From the NCBI GenBank assembly GCA_023525975.1, contig CM042034.1:63423279-63487278 (forward strand): a DNA stretch of 64,000 nucleotides, given 5' to 3'. This stretch comes from Smallanthus sonchifolius (lineage: Eukaryota > Streptophyta > Magnoliopsida > Asterales > Asteraceae). Below, piece after piece: positions 11,136-22,142 of the stretch (within the stretch, counting starts at the first letter, position 1; each line of letters begins with the position of its first letter). The notes below the pieces were generated by a model. It did no database searches, was not told the origin of the DNA, and saw only the letters and a list, made by a program, of their open reading frames with translations. The position numbers and the translations under genes are program-made.

Positions 11136-11372
11136 CTTGTAGGTCCCTCGGGTGTGGCGTATCGTCACATGCAAGTGGGTCTACTAGTCGGACCGGGTGC
11201 GGAATGCCCATGACTAGGTGGAGAGTCTAACTAAACAAAGTAAACCGACAAGAGAAAACACTTTAAACGTTCTTTGTATTATAAACACTTGAAGGTTACA
11301 GAGAGAAGCACTGAGATTACAATCTGCCTATTTGCTATTATGCTTGCGTACTTAACTTCTGTCAACCTATCC

Positions 11373-11380
11373 TATTTATA
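11373..11380 (-). promoter_or_regulatory. TATA box, Copia A LTR
   Basis: TATAAATA followed by GGA on the minus strand, about 265 bp into the LTR. It is immediately downstream of the palindrome array and followed by a leader of about 780 bp to gag. Confidence 0.7.
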
Positions 11381-11390
11381 CAAGACCTGA

Positions 11391-11501
11391 TGCCTGCGCA
11401 CTTAGGCAAAATGCTATTGCGTACTTAGCAAGTACGCAAAGTTACTCTTGCGTACTTGCTAAGTACGCAGGAGCTTTCTCCTGCGCACTTAAAAGTGCGC
11501 A
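11391..11501 (-). repeat. Palindrome array A4 (LTR U3)
   Basis: Two perfect 21-bp palindromes (11418-11438 and 11449-11469), one 20-bp unit (11482-11501) and a degenerate one at 11391, spaced 31-33 bp. They lie in U3, upstream of the TATA box. Confidence 0.88.
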
Positions 11502-11646
11502 AAACACTTAGAGAAAAATGCAACATTCAATATGTAAAAGTAAATACAACTCGATAAACTAATACATAAAGACTCTTACATACAAAGACAATTACAAACA
11601 AGACAACCTAAGACTAAGACTCTATCTATCCAGAGTGTTTGTCACA

Positions 11647-12072
11647 GGAAAGTGCTTCAACACTCCCAGATGGAGTGACTTCATTCATGTCCAGTACATA
11701 GAGATTTTCTTTTCCCTGAGCTGTTAATAAAATCTTTTCTAGAGGAGGTATGGATAAGCCTAGAGACAGTACAAAGCATTCTTTATCCGTGAAGAGCATC
11801 AAATGCTTTTGGTCACAGACCTAGGAAACACTCATGAGATTGAAGTCCAATTCTTTGACATAGTTGACCTTATCAATGCTCATTCTTTCGTTGGACACAG
11901 TTCCTTGTCCAGTAATGGATCCTCCCTTTGAGTCACTTCCAAAGGCAACATATCCTCCATTGAGGTGTCTGAAGTTGGAGAGGATGGATCTGTTGCCTGT
12001 CATGTGCCTGGAACAACCACTGTCTACCACCCAGGTGTTAATCTTGTGACCTGGCTGTCCCTGCACATGATA
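11647..12072 (-). pseudogene. Copia B aspartic protease, truncated
   Basis: The frame has WVVDSGCSRHMTG (active-site DSG), GGYVAFGSDSKGGSITGQG and ELDFNLMSVS, followed by a TAG where Gln is normal. It then continues VCDQKHLMLFTDKECFVLS and NLYVLDMNEVTPSG. Coding stops at the LTR of Copia A. The domain would process the gag-pol polyprotein. Confidence 0.85.
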
Positions 12073-12077
12073 GATAT

Positions 12078-12614
12078 CTAATTAGTGGGAGGAAACCAAG
12101 AGTCTGCAGACTTGAAAAAGATGGTTGTTAGTTTATCCTTTTCAGTATGTTTGCAGTCAATAGAACCAATGATAATGCTTGGAGATGGTTTGGCTTTCCA
12201 TTGCTGTGTTGGTGATTTTCTAGTTTTCCTCACATTGTCAGCAGTGGATTTTGCTACTGATGTTTCTGGCTTGTCAACAGTAGATTCTGTGGCTGATGGC
12301 TTTGCTGGAGTGGCAACATTTTTGGCTGCTGAAGGCTTTGCCTTGGATTTTTCCTTGTCAGCAGTGGACACTCTTGCTGCTGATGGCTTTGCCTTTGATT
12401 TCCCTTTATACGCAATAGACATTTTTGCTGCTGAAGGCTTAACGTTTGTTTTTCCATACTTTTCAAGATCAGCAGCTGTTTTGTTTACTGCTAATGGTGT
12501 AAATCTAGATGAGCAGTTTGCAATCTGGTTGAAGGGATTAAATCTGCATTTGGCAGCAAAGTGGTTGGTTTCACCACAAACGATACAGGTTTGTTGAGGT
12601 CTTGACGCCTTCAC
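12078..12614 (-). pseudogene. Copia B gag-protease linker with CCHC knuckle and Lys/Ala repeats
   Basis: The frame begins with a complete CX2CX4HX4C knuckle (CIVCGETNHFAAKC). A low-complexity Lys/Ser/Ala region follows with at least four copies of a KAKPSAA-type repeat (about residues 60-115), and then a stretch leading to the protease. The repeats are also visible in the DNA. It overlaps the upstream frame by four bases with a shift, so one indel separates them. Confidence 0.75.
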
Positions 12615-13724
12615 TCTTGGGGGAGATAGAGACTCCCTGAACTTAGTTGCTTTGGCCCCGTAGCTTCGGCCTCGTAGCTTCTTTCCTTCTTGTTTCTGTT
12701 AGTCTTTTCAAAGACATGCTGCTTTGAATTTCTTTGGTATTCCAGGTAATGAAAGCAGGTGCTGGCAGTGTGATTATATCTGCCACACACAAAGCATGAT
12801 CTGGCCAGTTTGTCTCTTGAAAGGTAGACATAGTCCTTTCTTTGGAACAGATCCTTGAAGTTCCATGGATGAGCTTTGTTATGTTCAAAAGTGACTTCTT
12901 CTAGGGTCTTTTGAACATATCGAACTTTTTCTCCAGGCGTATGACATATATCAAACACCTTCTTCTTTGTGATCGGCTTTGACCAAGGCTTGGGGTTAGT
13001 GGATCCTGATGTCTCTCCCTTTTCAACGTTTAGCTTTTTTTTATCTGGAGGATAGCTAATCTTGATCTGTTTGAATGGGACAGGGGCTGGAATAGCTGGA
13101 ATAACAGCATGAACTTCAGCTCTATTCAGAACAGCTTCAGATGGGGCTGCACTGGTTTCATCATGGTCTGAGCAGGTTGACTCAGATTCCGATGAGGTAG
13201 TGCAGTCTTCGACGAAAGGTTCATCCGTTGAAGGATCAAGATTTTGGTTTGCAGTGTCAAGATTTGCAACATTGAAGCTTGGTTCGTGAATGGCAATATA
13301 GTCAGCAGGAGGAGGAATAGATTTGTACTGATCATTGTTATACCCAAGTCCAGTCGTTACCTTCTCATGGACTTGAATATCTAAGTCTTTGTAACTTTTT
13401 GGAGGAAAATTCATATTTTTCAACATGAACTTTCTGTTTTGCCAGTTCAGCTCTGGTAGCTTTTAGTTTGACCAGTAGATCATCAATCTGAGTTTCAAGA
13501 TTAGTTTGTTCGTGTTTTAACAATGAAATCTCTTTCTTAAGGTAGTTAATCTTTTCTTTATAAGTATTTTCAACCTTTTTGAACTCAGATTTCATCTGAT
13601 GAAACTCTTCATTTTGATCTATAAGGTTTTGGTTATGCTTTCTATAACCTAAAACTTTATCAATACAAGCTTGAGAGCAAAGATGTTCAAATATTTGAGG
13701 TGGTATCTTTGCAGTGTCTGCCAT
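12611..13724 (-). pseudogene. Copia B gag central region with second CCHC knuckle
   Basis: The first frame (13365-13724) is rich in heptad-like Lys/Glu/Leu sequence (FKKVENTYKEKINYLKKEI), a probable coiled coil. The second (12611-13426) has an acidic Ser-rich stretch and then CFVCGRYNHTASTC, a complete zinc knuckle, near its C-terminus. A frameshift near 13400 joins them. Probably RNA binding and gag assembly. Confidence 0.75.
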
Positions 13725-13766
13725 AAGAGCTTGGTTGGTGGTAGGAACATCTTCATACTGAAACCT

Positions 13767-15018
13767 CTAGTCAAAGTCTGAGGTTCCAACATTTGCACAA
13801 GCTGCAGTTTGAGCTGGAGGAGTTCCTTGCTGTTGCTGCTCCTGTTGCCTGGGCTGACCTTGGTAGCCTTGTCTTTGATGGCTGATACCCTGATTGGCTT
13901 TTGGCACCTTGCACTCCCTAGAAAAGTGACCCAATTGGTTACAGTTGTAACACCGGATCTTGCTTTTATCTAAACCCGCTATGGTGTTTGAGTTGTTGCT
14001 TGGAACAAATCTCCCGGTTCTAGAATAGAACCTTTTTGCTTTGAGGGAAAGCATGGCATATGAGTGCTGAATATCCATTTCTTCAAGATCATCTGGATGA
14101 AAGCATTCCAGATCCTCTTTTATGAAGTACATGCTGCTTGAGTTGTCAGAGACAAAATTAGTAGAGGTTGACTATTGAGGAGGGGCTTCAAGAAGAAGTG
14201 GTGATGAGTTGGATTATGAAGCAGTTGGTGTTTGAGGATGAGTGACAATGGGGGGATAGTAATTGCTTGCACTAGGACCGGAGTGATCAGAGTGAAGCGC
14301 AGATGAGATGGTGGAGTAAGTAGAGGCTGATTGATGATTGGAGCTCCTTTCCTTGCCTTGAATCATTTCTAATTCATATGTTTTCAGCATGCCAAAGAGC
14401 TCTGTCATCTGGAGAGTTTTTAAATTCTCCGTTCTTCTTATAGACACTGTATATAGTGTCTAGCAGCTTGGGATAGATCTGATAAACTTTTTGAGAATAT
14501 CTTCATTCTCTAGCTTTACTTTGGAGCACTGCAGTTCTCCCACCAGGTACGTGTAGCTGTTATACAAAACGGTTAGGACTCACCTTCCTTCCAGACGAAG
14601 TTTTCGTACTGCTGCTTCAGGATGTCCCTTATGTTTTCTTTGACTTTCTCTGAGCAAGCAAACATCTTCTCAAGAGCCTCCCAGAGCTCCTTGGCAGTTT
14701 TGTAACTTCTGAAGTTATGAAAAACTTCATTTGGAAGGCACATTTGGATAGATCCTAGTGCCTTGAAGTCCACCTCCATCTTCTTTATGTCCTCTTCTGA
14801 GTACTTGGAGGGCTCCTTCGGGACTAGTGGTCCTCCAGAATCAGCAGAGGCCACCATGGGAGTGTAGGGTCCATCCCTGATGGATTTCCACATTCCGTAC
14901 TCCTGATAACAGAAGAAGCTTTCCATGCGATTCTTCCACATGTCGTAGTCTTCCCAGATACCAACCTTGGTAGTCGGTTGACACTGCCGATGTCTTCAAA
15001 TCCATTGCTATGTGCCAT
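13767..15018 (-). pseudogene. Copia B gag N-terminus with CCHC knuckle
   Basis: The ATG at 15018 starts MAHSNGFED. The conserved UBN2 gag block FHNFRSYKTAKELWEALEKMF and the ILKQQYENFVW segment follow in a second frame (14573-14941). After a broken stretch (14214-14570), the frame at 13767-14132 contains AMLSLKAKRFYSRTGR and the knuckle CYNCNQLGHFSREC. Several frameshifts and a TGA near 14173 break the polyprotein. Confidence 0.8.
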
Positions 15019-15115
15019 CTTTATTTTGTGATTTTGGGTGACTTGATCAAAGAGAAAGTTTAGAATAGAACCAGAAGTGATTAAACCAGTGTGAGTTTGT
15101 TTAATCTGAGCCAAA

Positions 15116-15127
15116 GCTCTGATACCA
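15116..15127 (-). other. Primer binding site, Copia B
   Basis: TGGTATCAGAGC on the minus strand, two bases from the LTR end. A perfect plant tRNA-iMet primer site. Confidence 0.9.
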
Positions 15128-15321
15128 CTTGTAGGATCATGAAAGTACAAGATGGTTCTGTTCTTAGTTGAAATTGGCGGAAACAATAGCAACTACACAA
15201 GTATAATCGAGTAAACAGAAAGAATACTAATAAGAACACTGTTGTATTAAGCTTTTGTGAATAAACGATTACAAATGAAAACTCTATCAAGAAGCACACT
15301 TACAATGAAGTGTTTACACAG

Positions 15322-15329
15322 TATTTATA
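15322..15329 (-). promoter_or_regulatory. TATA box, Copia B LTR
   Basis: TATAAATA on the minus strand, about 340 bp downstream of the nearest palindrome unit and about 190 bp before the LTR end. Confidence 0.6.
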
Positions 15330-15660
15330 CTAACTTAGAATCAAGACAGACCCTTGATTCTAAGGATCAGATCTAACAGAGACCGTTGATCTTTTGTACA
15401 AAGCTAATAATACAAGTTTAGTCTAAACTAGCTAATTTTATTGAAGCGTCTTCTTTATGCATCATTACTTGCATGCTTGGAGAAGAGCATTGTTATCCGT
15501 CATTGGTTGCACCATTGAGGTTTCTTTAGCTTTGAGTGTGTCAGTAGCTTTTGCAGAAAGTTGTCAGTGACGCTTGGCATGGATAGTCAACTGCAACGAT
15601 TTATCTTCAAGGCACAAGGCTGTCAGCAGCAAGGATGAGGATCAGCATCAAGACTGATAT

Positions 15661-15843
15661 GTTGAACGCTGCTGATAAGCCTGTCAGCAGCAACAAGTGT
15701 TGAACGCTGCTGATAAGCCTATCAGCAGCAACAAGTGTTGAACGCTGCTGATAAGCCTATCAGCAGCAACAAGTGTTGAACGCTGCTGATAAGCCTATCA
15801 GCAGCAACAAGTGTTGAACGCTGCTGTTAAGCCTATCAGCAGC
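15661..15843 (-). repeat. 38-bp palindromic tandem array, Copia B LTR
   Basis: Five copies start at 15668, 15706, 15744, 15782 and 15820, exactly 38 bp apart. Each has 10-bp arms GCTGCTGATA and TATCAGCAGC around AGCC; the first has one mismatch and the last has another. The linkers (AACAAGTGTTGAAC) are identical. Degenerate pieces (GTCAGCAGC) lie just before 15640. Confidence 0.93.
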
Positions 15844-15889
15844 ATTTGTACTTAGAAGAATTTTGTTGCAATCAGTCTTTCGTTCTACA

Positions 15890-17100
15890 GGAATCATAAC
15901 TGAGATCTAAATTTAACATCAATTATTCACCTAGCCAAACATACTCACGCGTTAAATAGCAACAATCAGTATTTATGTCCGATTAAACCCAAGCACCAAC
16001 TATCTAGCCCCAGTGATGTGTTCTAATCCAATTTATACAACACTCAATCAACCTATGCGACTCACACTCAGAAGTTACAGCTCTACCTAATCCCGTCTCA
16101 TGGTCATGTCTAGGCACGGGTTAAACCATATAGATTTGCCCACCATGTTAAACTAAGATTTACAGGTTTTTAGAAATCAATAGAATATGGAATGAATGGA
16201 TGGGAATGAGCATTAATTCAAGCACAAGAACTTTCTTCTAGAGGCGTCTCAACCAAGTCACCACCCCGAAAGCTAACACATAGACTAGCTTCTAAACGTT
16301 TAATCACATAATTCTTATTTAGGGGTGTATCATCCAAGTCGTCATCCCAGAAGCTAACACATAGACTAGATTCTAAATGTTTAATCACATAAATCTTACT
16401 TAGGGCTGTAATCTCCAAGTCTCCATCCTAGAGGGTAACACATAAGCAAAACTCAGTTTTCAAATAATTAAGCTCGTGAATATGGAAATTGTGGAATTAT
16501 GGAATGGGCGCCATCGAAACTCGAATTTGTTCTCATAAAAAGAGAGTGGTGTGCCATGAAATTTTTTAAAAACCTCTAAATTTTAACCTAACGTAGTACC
16601 TATCACCCTATGTTGACAGTTTCAGTATTACCGACACTCTAAGATGAGTACCCACAAGATTTCATGATTTTATTACGTGATTAATCCTAAGTAAGACTCA
16701 CCGGCTATTTAAGCTATTTAAGTTGGTTGGGTCTACCAAAACATCACTAATTAGACGCGTTTTCTATTATTTATTCATTTAAACTCAAACAAGTAAATCC
16801 AGTTGTACTATCATTTTTCCATTTATTATGCAAAACTTTTAATTTGAAAGGACATTTTAAATAATCTTCAATTTTTTTTTGTATTTTTATAGAGACAAAA
16901 CTAAACACAAACTAAATACTGACATCCCCATACTTGAAAGACACATTTTCCTCAATGTGAAGCAAGATACGACAGCGACTTAGCTGGGAATGATAAGTAT
17001 TCAAGTGAATGTGCAGCTTCGTTCTTCCTTGTGTGAACCGTATAGCATTTTGGTCGCAGTTACACAACTCTGATGGGTTGCCTCTACAAGATATCATGAT
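15890..17100 (-). other. 3' untranslated region of Gypsy H
   Basis: Non-coding. It includes three tandem copies of a roughly 85-bp unit between about 16238 and 16445 (recurring words GCTAACACATAGACTAG and CATCCAAGTC), and a purine-rich AAGTATGGGGATG on the minus strand near 16925. The same tract is found at 49205-50330 and, in plus orientation, at 33500-34150. Confidence 0.7.
16238..16445 (-). repeat. About 85-bp tandem repeats in Gypsy H 3' region
   Basis: Three successive copies of a unit containing GCTAACACATAGACTAG...TTTAATCACATAA, ending in TCCAAGTC, with increasing divergence. Related copies occur at 49556-49690 (Gypsy J) and inverted at 34010-34150 (D). Confidence 0.75.
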
Positions 17101-17580
17101 CAATTCCGTCTGAATGGAGATTGAGTACGAACGGAATGATGTACACCTGCCAAATAAACCTCAAACATACCCGCAGCATCAAACTAACTCAAGAAACAGA
17201 CTCAAATTAACTAACAAACATAACTGACTCAAACTTACTCTAGATAGATTGCAAGGACACGTACCCGGCGTGTGGCAAACACATAGACATGAACGCCACG
17301 ACAAGGTGAATCATTGGTTACGAATCGGTCTCCAAGTTTCCCATGGTCATGGTCAATGAATGAATGACATGGATAATGGAGGTGGATGTGATAGATAATG
17401 TAGTTAGTAGATAATGATTATGGTGGATCATGGTAATGGATGATGTAGGTGGTGGGGGACGATATGGTAGTGGATACGAATATGATGTATGGCTATGGTG
17501 GATGGTAGTGAATGGTAAATGATAGGTGGTGGACGGTATCGGAGACCATGGGAAAACAATGGCAAAAGGGCAAATCAGGA

Positions 17581-17713
17581 TCCCCGCGTACCGCGAAGGA
17601 ACCTGGGCCACTCTTTGCGTATCGCGAGGAGTGTGGATTTGAGCCGGCCACAATATTTTTCCCTCGCGTATTGCGAGGGATTGCCTTCATTTTTCCCACG
17701 TACCACGAGGGAG
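17581..17713 (-). repeat. Four-unit palindrome array (C type), Gypsy H
   Basis: Four units of the form CCCTCGCG, TAC, CGCGAGGG with variation are centred at 17590, 17621, 17670 and 17702. Spacing is 31, 49 and 32 bp. The same 31 / 45-49 / 31 layout recurs in five other arrays in this window. Confidence 0.88.
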
Positions 17714-18366
17714 GGTCAAACACAGAAAGTTTCAAAAATTTTCACTTTTTATACTTAGAATATTTTTGACCTCTTAAAAATCTTTTTCACCCAATTTTCT
17801 CAAAACTCATTCCAATGATAAAAACCAATGTAAAACATACCTGGAACTTCGTTCCCAATGATTTTCCTCACCGAATCAAGCGCAAATCCCTGCAAGACAT
17901 GACACACACAAAACACAAATATCGAAAAACACCAAAAATGACACGGACTCGAACAAGGAAAGCATACAAACTATACATCCCAGGTACTTGCCCGAGAATC
18001 AAAGAAACCTATCAAGAGGCTTCTCCTTGATCCTAACTGGAACCGCCTTCATCCTACGCGGTCTCCCGATTCTCCACATCATCAACACAATCATACTTCT
18101 CCCAAACAATGAACTCATTTTACATGTAGCCCTCAAATCCTTTCACCACAGTTTATACCTACCCAATCCGAAGATAATATGCATCAAATAACTTGGAATT
18201 TATCACCCCTAGACTTCCCCACACTTGGGTTTTGCATCACCCTCATCATAGATGAATCTATTGAAGCACGGGTTATCTTACAGGGTGGCCTAGACCTAGG
18301 GGGCTGGAACTAGGGCTCGGCTAAACATTCCTCCTCTCAGCATGCACGACGGTGATGGGCAAAGGT
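17714..18366 (-). other. Non-coding tract between palindrome array and gag-pro tail, Gypsy H
   Basis: No credible ORF. It carries two copies of the purine-rich motif AAGTGTGGGGA or a close variant on the minus strand near 18220 and 18470 (the latter inside the coding tail). It is colinear with 61700-62190 of Gypsy J. Confidence 0.5.
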
Positions 18367-19713
18367 TCAGGAATGGAATCTCCTATGTCTGGGACCTCTA
18401 ACCTTTCCCCCGGATCTCCGGGGTCCTCTGCGATCTCCGGGGTCCTCTGCATTCTCCTCTAACATCCCCACACTTGGGGTTTTGCCTATAACATCCTCTA
18501 ATTCTGCCATCATCTCCAGCAGATCATCATGCACATTATCACCGTAATCGTCTGGCTCATCTAACAACCTCTCCAACTCTACTACCAAATCAGACGGTTC
18601 TTCTAAATTTGAAGCAGGTTCACCTATTTCTATTACCGGATTAGAGTCCTGGTGGTAGTACATGAAGGCATCAAGCATGCACACGGAGTGGCTATGCTCA
18701 CCAATATCCTTCACGGAATTTGTGGCATCAAAGGCGACCAACTAATCCCCCATACGAAGTGTGAGCTTTTCATCAAAGACATCGATCAATGCCTTAGCGG
18801 TGCGTAAGAATGGGCGCTCGAGGATGAGTGGGACTCTGTCATCCGCATCCATGTCTAGAATAACGAAATCCATGGGGAAGACAAATTTGCCTACTTTTAC
18901 TAACATATTTTCCACAATTCCCTGTGGATAATTGACTGAACGGTCATCCAAGGATATACTCATGCGCGTTTGTTGCGGTTCACCCAGGTCTAGTTGCTTA
19001 TAGATAGAGTATGGCATCAGATTTATGTAGCACCTAAATCAGCCAACGCGTATTGCAAGCCAAGCAGACATGGGATCCTGAAATGACCGAAATCTCCCAA
19101 TTTATCAGGCAATTTGTTCTACACCACCGTAGAGCATTTCTCACTAAGTGAGACTTTAGAGCCCTCCTCTAGTTTCTTCTTGTTAGAAAGAAGATCTTTG
19201 AGGAACTTGCCATATTTTGGCATACGCTGGAGGGTCTCTATGAGTGGGAGATTGACCTTGAGTTGTTTAAACATATCAAGGAAGTGACCGTACACGCCTC
19301 AAGTCAATCTAGGGGGTCTTCATATCCTCCCTTCTTCTCCTCATCCTCTGCCTTTTCGGCAAGCATCTCAACTACAACTTCCTCGTCCACCTGCTCTTCG
19401 GCCATTTTGGCATTGATCTCAGCGAATCGAGCCCTCCAGTCAATCTTCTTGACCTCCTTAGGTGACAGATTATTGTGCTTACTGGAGTGGGAGTCATCCT
19501 CTACAACCTCTTTCTCCTCCTCACGCCTAACCAACACAGCCATCACTGAAGCGTGGGAGCCTGAAGATGGACTTCCCTGTTGATCTTTCAAGCTCATAGC
19601 GATGTCCTCAACTGTGCGTTGCAGATCATGGAATGTTGACTGTTGATTCTTAAGTAGAGTGTCATGGCAATTCAATCTCTCCCTTGATTCCCTGTCCCTC
19701 TGGACCAGGTGCG
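18367..19713 (-). pseudogene. Gypsy H gag C-terminus and aspartic protease, with acidic tail
   Basis: In minus-strand order there is a gag C-terminal part with an acidic Lys/Glu region (19304-19675, NCHDTLLKNQQSTFHDL), the conserved LPLIETLQRMPKYGKFLKDLL block with breaks, and a protease with ADLGA and MPYSIYKQLDLGEP. Next come VGKFVFPMDFVILDMD and LILERPFLRTAKALIDVFD, then a TAG at 18742, then an Asp/Glu-rich tail in the same frame. LGRPF of the family has become LERPF. No RT follows. Compared with the intact 332-codon frame of J it has at least two stops and a 45-bp deletion near 19290. Confidence 0.82.
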
Positions 19714-20782
19714 TGATGTAGGGCCAAAGGTCCCATGTTTAAGAGTCTAGTTTGTATAGTTTTAATAGTTTTACCTTGTATATAGAGTCGGTTTTACGTT
19801 GGTATTGGTAATTGAGTGTGTTAGAGGTATTATGTGCTAAATGAGCGGATAACGAGGTATAATGAGGAAGGCACGGAAGTACAAGGGGTTAAAGTGTCAA
19901 TAGTCAATTTTCCTAGAAAAGAAAGTCTTCGTGGTACGCTAAGACTCGGATGGATCTTCTCGTGGTACGCAAGGAAACAGAAAAACTCGCCCGACTGTTT
20001 TGTCCTTTGCGGTACGCGAAGGACTGGCCCAATTCTTTCGCGGTACGCGAGGGCCTTCCGGATCAACAAAAAGCCCTAATTTCTCATTAAACCCAAAATA
20101 AAGCCCTAGTTTGGGTATATCTTCCATTCAGCTAAAACCAGAGAGGAGAGGGGCAATTCCCAGAGTTCCAACTCATTCCAGGTCAAAGATTGAAGCTATG
20201 CTCGTGTGCCTAACAAGCATGCGTGGCTAAGCTGCGTGTGGCTTCCTCCAGATGGATGGTTCGTTTAGGTTTCTTATTCTTATCAGTTGTTTGTATGTTT
20301 GGATCTTGTTAGCTTCTGAAAATAGCTTGATAGATTGATGTATTGGTTGAGTTAAACAATTTATTTGAATGCTTTGAGTTTATTTGCTTTACAACTTGTG
20401 CTCAGTTGATGACAAGACTTTGTAGCCGGGTTGGATGACTTAAGTGAGTAACTTGGTGTTCATAAATTGGGTATTTGAATTGTGATAGCTGTGACGAGTT
20501 AGTCGTATAGGTTGCTGACAACAGCTTAACTTCAATTACTGTGTCGACTGATTTTTCCGACACTATGTCTATGTGGTGTCCATTGGATAACTGAGTTTTA
20601 CATAAACCTAGAACTTTAAGTTTGGAGGGAATTACATCTTTATTTGATCTGTGTGTTTTCATTCTAGTTTATCAACTAAGTAATTTCACCAACCACTGAT
20701 TCCTCGTGGATTCGATATTCTTCTTACCCTTACTAGTTAAGTGTTTAAGGATTGTTTTTGACCGACCAAATGACATCGATCA
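19714..20782 (+). repeat. 5' LTR of Gypsy D
   Basis: Starts TGATGTAGGGCC and ends ACATCGATCA, three bases before a TGGCG-type primer site. A solo copy of the same LTR (44992-46059) has matching ends and nearly the same length (1068 versus 1069 bp). It contains a four-unit palindrome array. Confidence 0.8.
19925..20053 (+). repeat. Four-unit palindrome array (C type), D 5' LTR
   Basis: Centres at 19935, 19966, 20013 and 20044 (31, 47, 31 bp). Units resemble TCGCG, GTA, CGCGA with flanking CTT/AAG; the last two are the best preserved. Confidence 0.88.
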
Positions 20783-20785
20783 AAA

Positions 20786-20803
20786 TGGCGTCGTTGCTGG
20801 GGA
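20786..20803 (+). other. Primer binding site, Gypsy D
   Basis: TGGCGTCGTTGCTGGGGA, close to the TGGCGCCGTTGCCGGGGA primer site known from Athila/Tat-type plant Gypsy elements. Confidence 0.75.
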
Positions 20804-20955
20804 ATCGGTGCACTTAGTTTCATTTCTTTAGTTTAGTTGAGTTTTCTATTTTAGTTGATTTTGATTCTTAACAAACACCCAAAAAGATTTTCATTATTTA
20901 TGTTTTTTCTTTTGTTTATTTTGGTTATTTCTTTTCCGTTTAGAACTACTAGGGT

Positions 20956-21468
20956 GTGCTACGTGTGCAGGTTGACATGGACAGGAATTATCATGGTGAC
21001 CAAGACTACTATGAGCCGTACAACAACTGTGGCATCACTGGCCACTGGGCACAAGATTGCCCAAGAGACAATCAATGTGGTGGTGATCCTGAGTACCCAT
21101 GCTATCAAGAAGACTACAACCAGGACTACCACCCAAGCAGGCCACCTGAACAGGTCAACTTTCAGTCTGAACTGGATACTATCTGGTCAGATATGAAGGA
21201 ATTGGCCAAAGTGGTTCATGAAGTGGTAAAACAACAAGAGATGTAAGCAACACATCATCAAGCTTTGATAGATCAAGTTGCCCACTTAACTGGGATTGTT
21301 GGAAGCATCATCAAAGAAGTAGGTAAGCCTTGCGGTGCACATCAGTCCTCCAGTTCTGAAACCAATAACAGTGCACACTTCAATGCTGTAAGTTTCAATT
21401 CCTCATTTGAATATCCTGCTCGTGAACCAACTACACCACCGGTTGTAGAGAGAGTGGTGGAATACAGT
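20956..21468 (+). pseudogene. Gypsy D gag, first part
   Basis: The frame from 20956 begins MDRNYHGDQDYY and soon shows NNCGITGHWAQDCP, a zinc knuckle whose first Cys is replaced by Asn. A second Cys-rich patch follows (CGGDPEYPCY). A TAA at 21244 breaks the frame, which then continues (HQALIDQVAHLTGIVGS) to the LARD insertion point. It resembles a gag nucleocapsid region without the usual capsid part upstream. Confidence 0.65.
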
Positions 21469-21991
21469 TGTAATATCCAAAATTTTCCGATCTATATTTT
21501 CTAAACCATTGAGCATATAATTAATCTAAAACTTGAATGCGTAGCAAAACTCTTTCCTTAAACCATAAATATTAATTACTATAATTAGTACCGGAAGTAT
21601 ATATGTATATTTATATATAATAAAACGCGCACAAAGGTCCAGGGACTAAACTGGCATTATTGAAACTTGTTTTAAACTAAAATCTAACTTTTAAACACAA
21701 AATGATAAAACTGGAAGTTTCAGGGGCCTGTCTTGCACAAAGACCAAACTCCCAGAAACTGGAATGATCTCGAGTTCGATTCCCACTCCACCCGGTTCTG
21801 ATCGTGATTAATTCAAAAACACGTTATCGGCTTGATTCGACGAAACCCGAGACTCGCCCCCGACGTGCGACTCAAACCCAAGGCCATTCAATACTCGAAT
21901 TAAATGCTAACCACGTGTGAATTCAAATTCGAGCCGTTCGAACCTAACCGCGAACTCCTCACCTAATCGGGCATTTAATCTCGGAATTATG

Positions 21992-21999
21992 TATAAATA
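21992..21999 (+). promoter_or_regulatory. TATA box, LARD 5' LTR
   Basis: TATAAATA about 520 bp into the LTR, followed by a C/A-rich leader. The same box is at 29236-29243 in the 3' LTR. Confidence 0.65.
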
Positions 22000-22142
22000 C
22001 GAGTACCAGTGGGTAGACGACATCACACCACAACCCTCTACACTCTCAATTCACTCAAATCATACTTGCATTTGCCGATTTAAACCGTGGACAGCGACCT
22101 CGACCTCCAAGCTTGTTCTCCCTAAAAACGGCACCAAATCAG

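Larger units (their letters stand above)
1..11646 (-). mobile_element. SIRE-like Copia retrotransposon A, 3' end beyond window
   Basis: Read on the minus strand the element runs 5' LTR (11138-11646), tRNA-Met primer site, gag, protease, integrase, RT-RNase H, a 2.2 kb untranslated spacer and a third ORF that leaves the window at base 1. The integrase-before-RT order identifies Ty1/Copia. A long extra ORF after pol is the hallmark of the SIRE/Maximus lineage. The 5' LTR abuts the protease coding region of Copia B, so A inserted into B. Several frameshifts and stop codons show it is no longer functional. The outer LTR edge is set by a TG start on the minus strand and is uncertain by a few bases because the 3' LTR is not in view. 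Confidence 0.9.
11138..11646 (-). repeat. 5' LTR of Copia A
   Basis: On the minus strand it starts TGTGACAAAC and ends GACCTACA next to the primer site. It contains a TATAAATA at 11373-11380 and a palindrome array just upstream of it. The inner edge is firm. The outer edge is inferred from the TG dinucleotide and the point where Copia B protease coding breaks off. Confidence 0.75.
11647..15889 (-). mobile_element. Copia retrotransposon B, 5' part only
   Basis: Contains 5' LTR, tRNA-Met primer site, gag and the start of protease, and is then cut by the insertion of Copia A. The remainder presumably lies beyond the left edge. It inserted into the 3' untranslated part of Gypsy H at 15889/15890, as shown by comparison with the uninterrupted relative near 49207. 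Three CCHC knuckles in gag and a 38-bp palindromic tandem array in the LTR set it apart from A and C. Confidence 0.85.
15130..15889 (-). repeat. 5' LTR of Copia B
   Basis: About 760 bp. On the minus strand it starts TGTAGAACG and ends GATCCTACA beside the primer site. The outer edge is supported by the flank GGAATCATAACTGAG, which matches the flank GGAACCATAACTGAA in Gypsy J near 49207. TATAAATA lies at 15322-15329. Confidence 0.82.
15890..19713 (-). mobile_element. Gypsy remnant H (gag-pro type)
   Basis: Minus-strand order is the C-terminal part of gag, protease, an acidic tail, an untranslated region with a four-unit palindrome array, and a 3' untranslated region with tandem repeats. It is colinear with Gypsy J (49161-50330 plus 61063-63221) and E. 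It is cut on the left by Copia B and on the right by the LTR of element D. No RT or integrase follows protease, just as in J. Confidence 0.78.

Noticed and set aside
12085..12597. 170-codon plus-strand ORF
   Set aside because: Antisense shadow of the Lys/Ala-rich gag linker of Copia B, kept open by its repeats.
17493..17769. Overlapping ORFs around the H palindrome array
   Set aside because: Both strands open over the same palindromic repeats with SRYAR-type residues; no conservation with J or D in frame.
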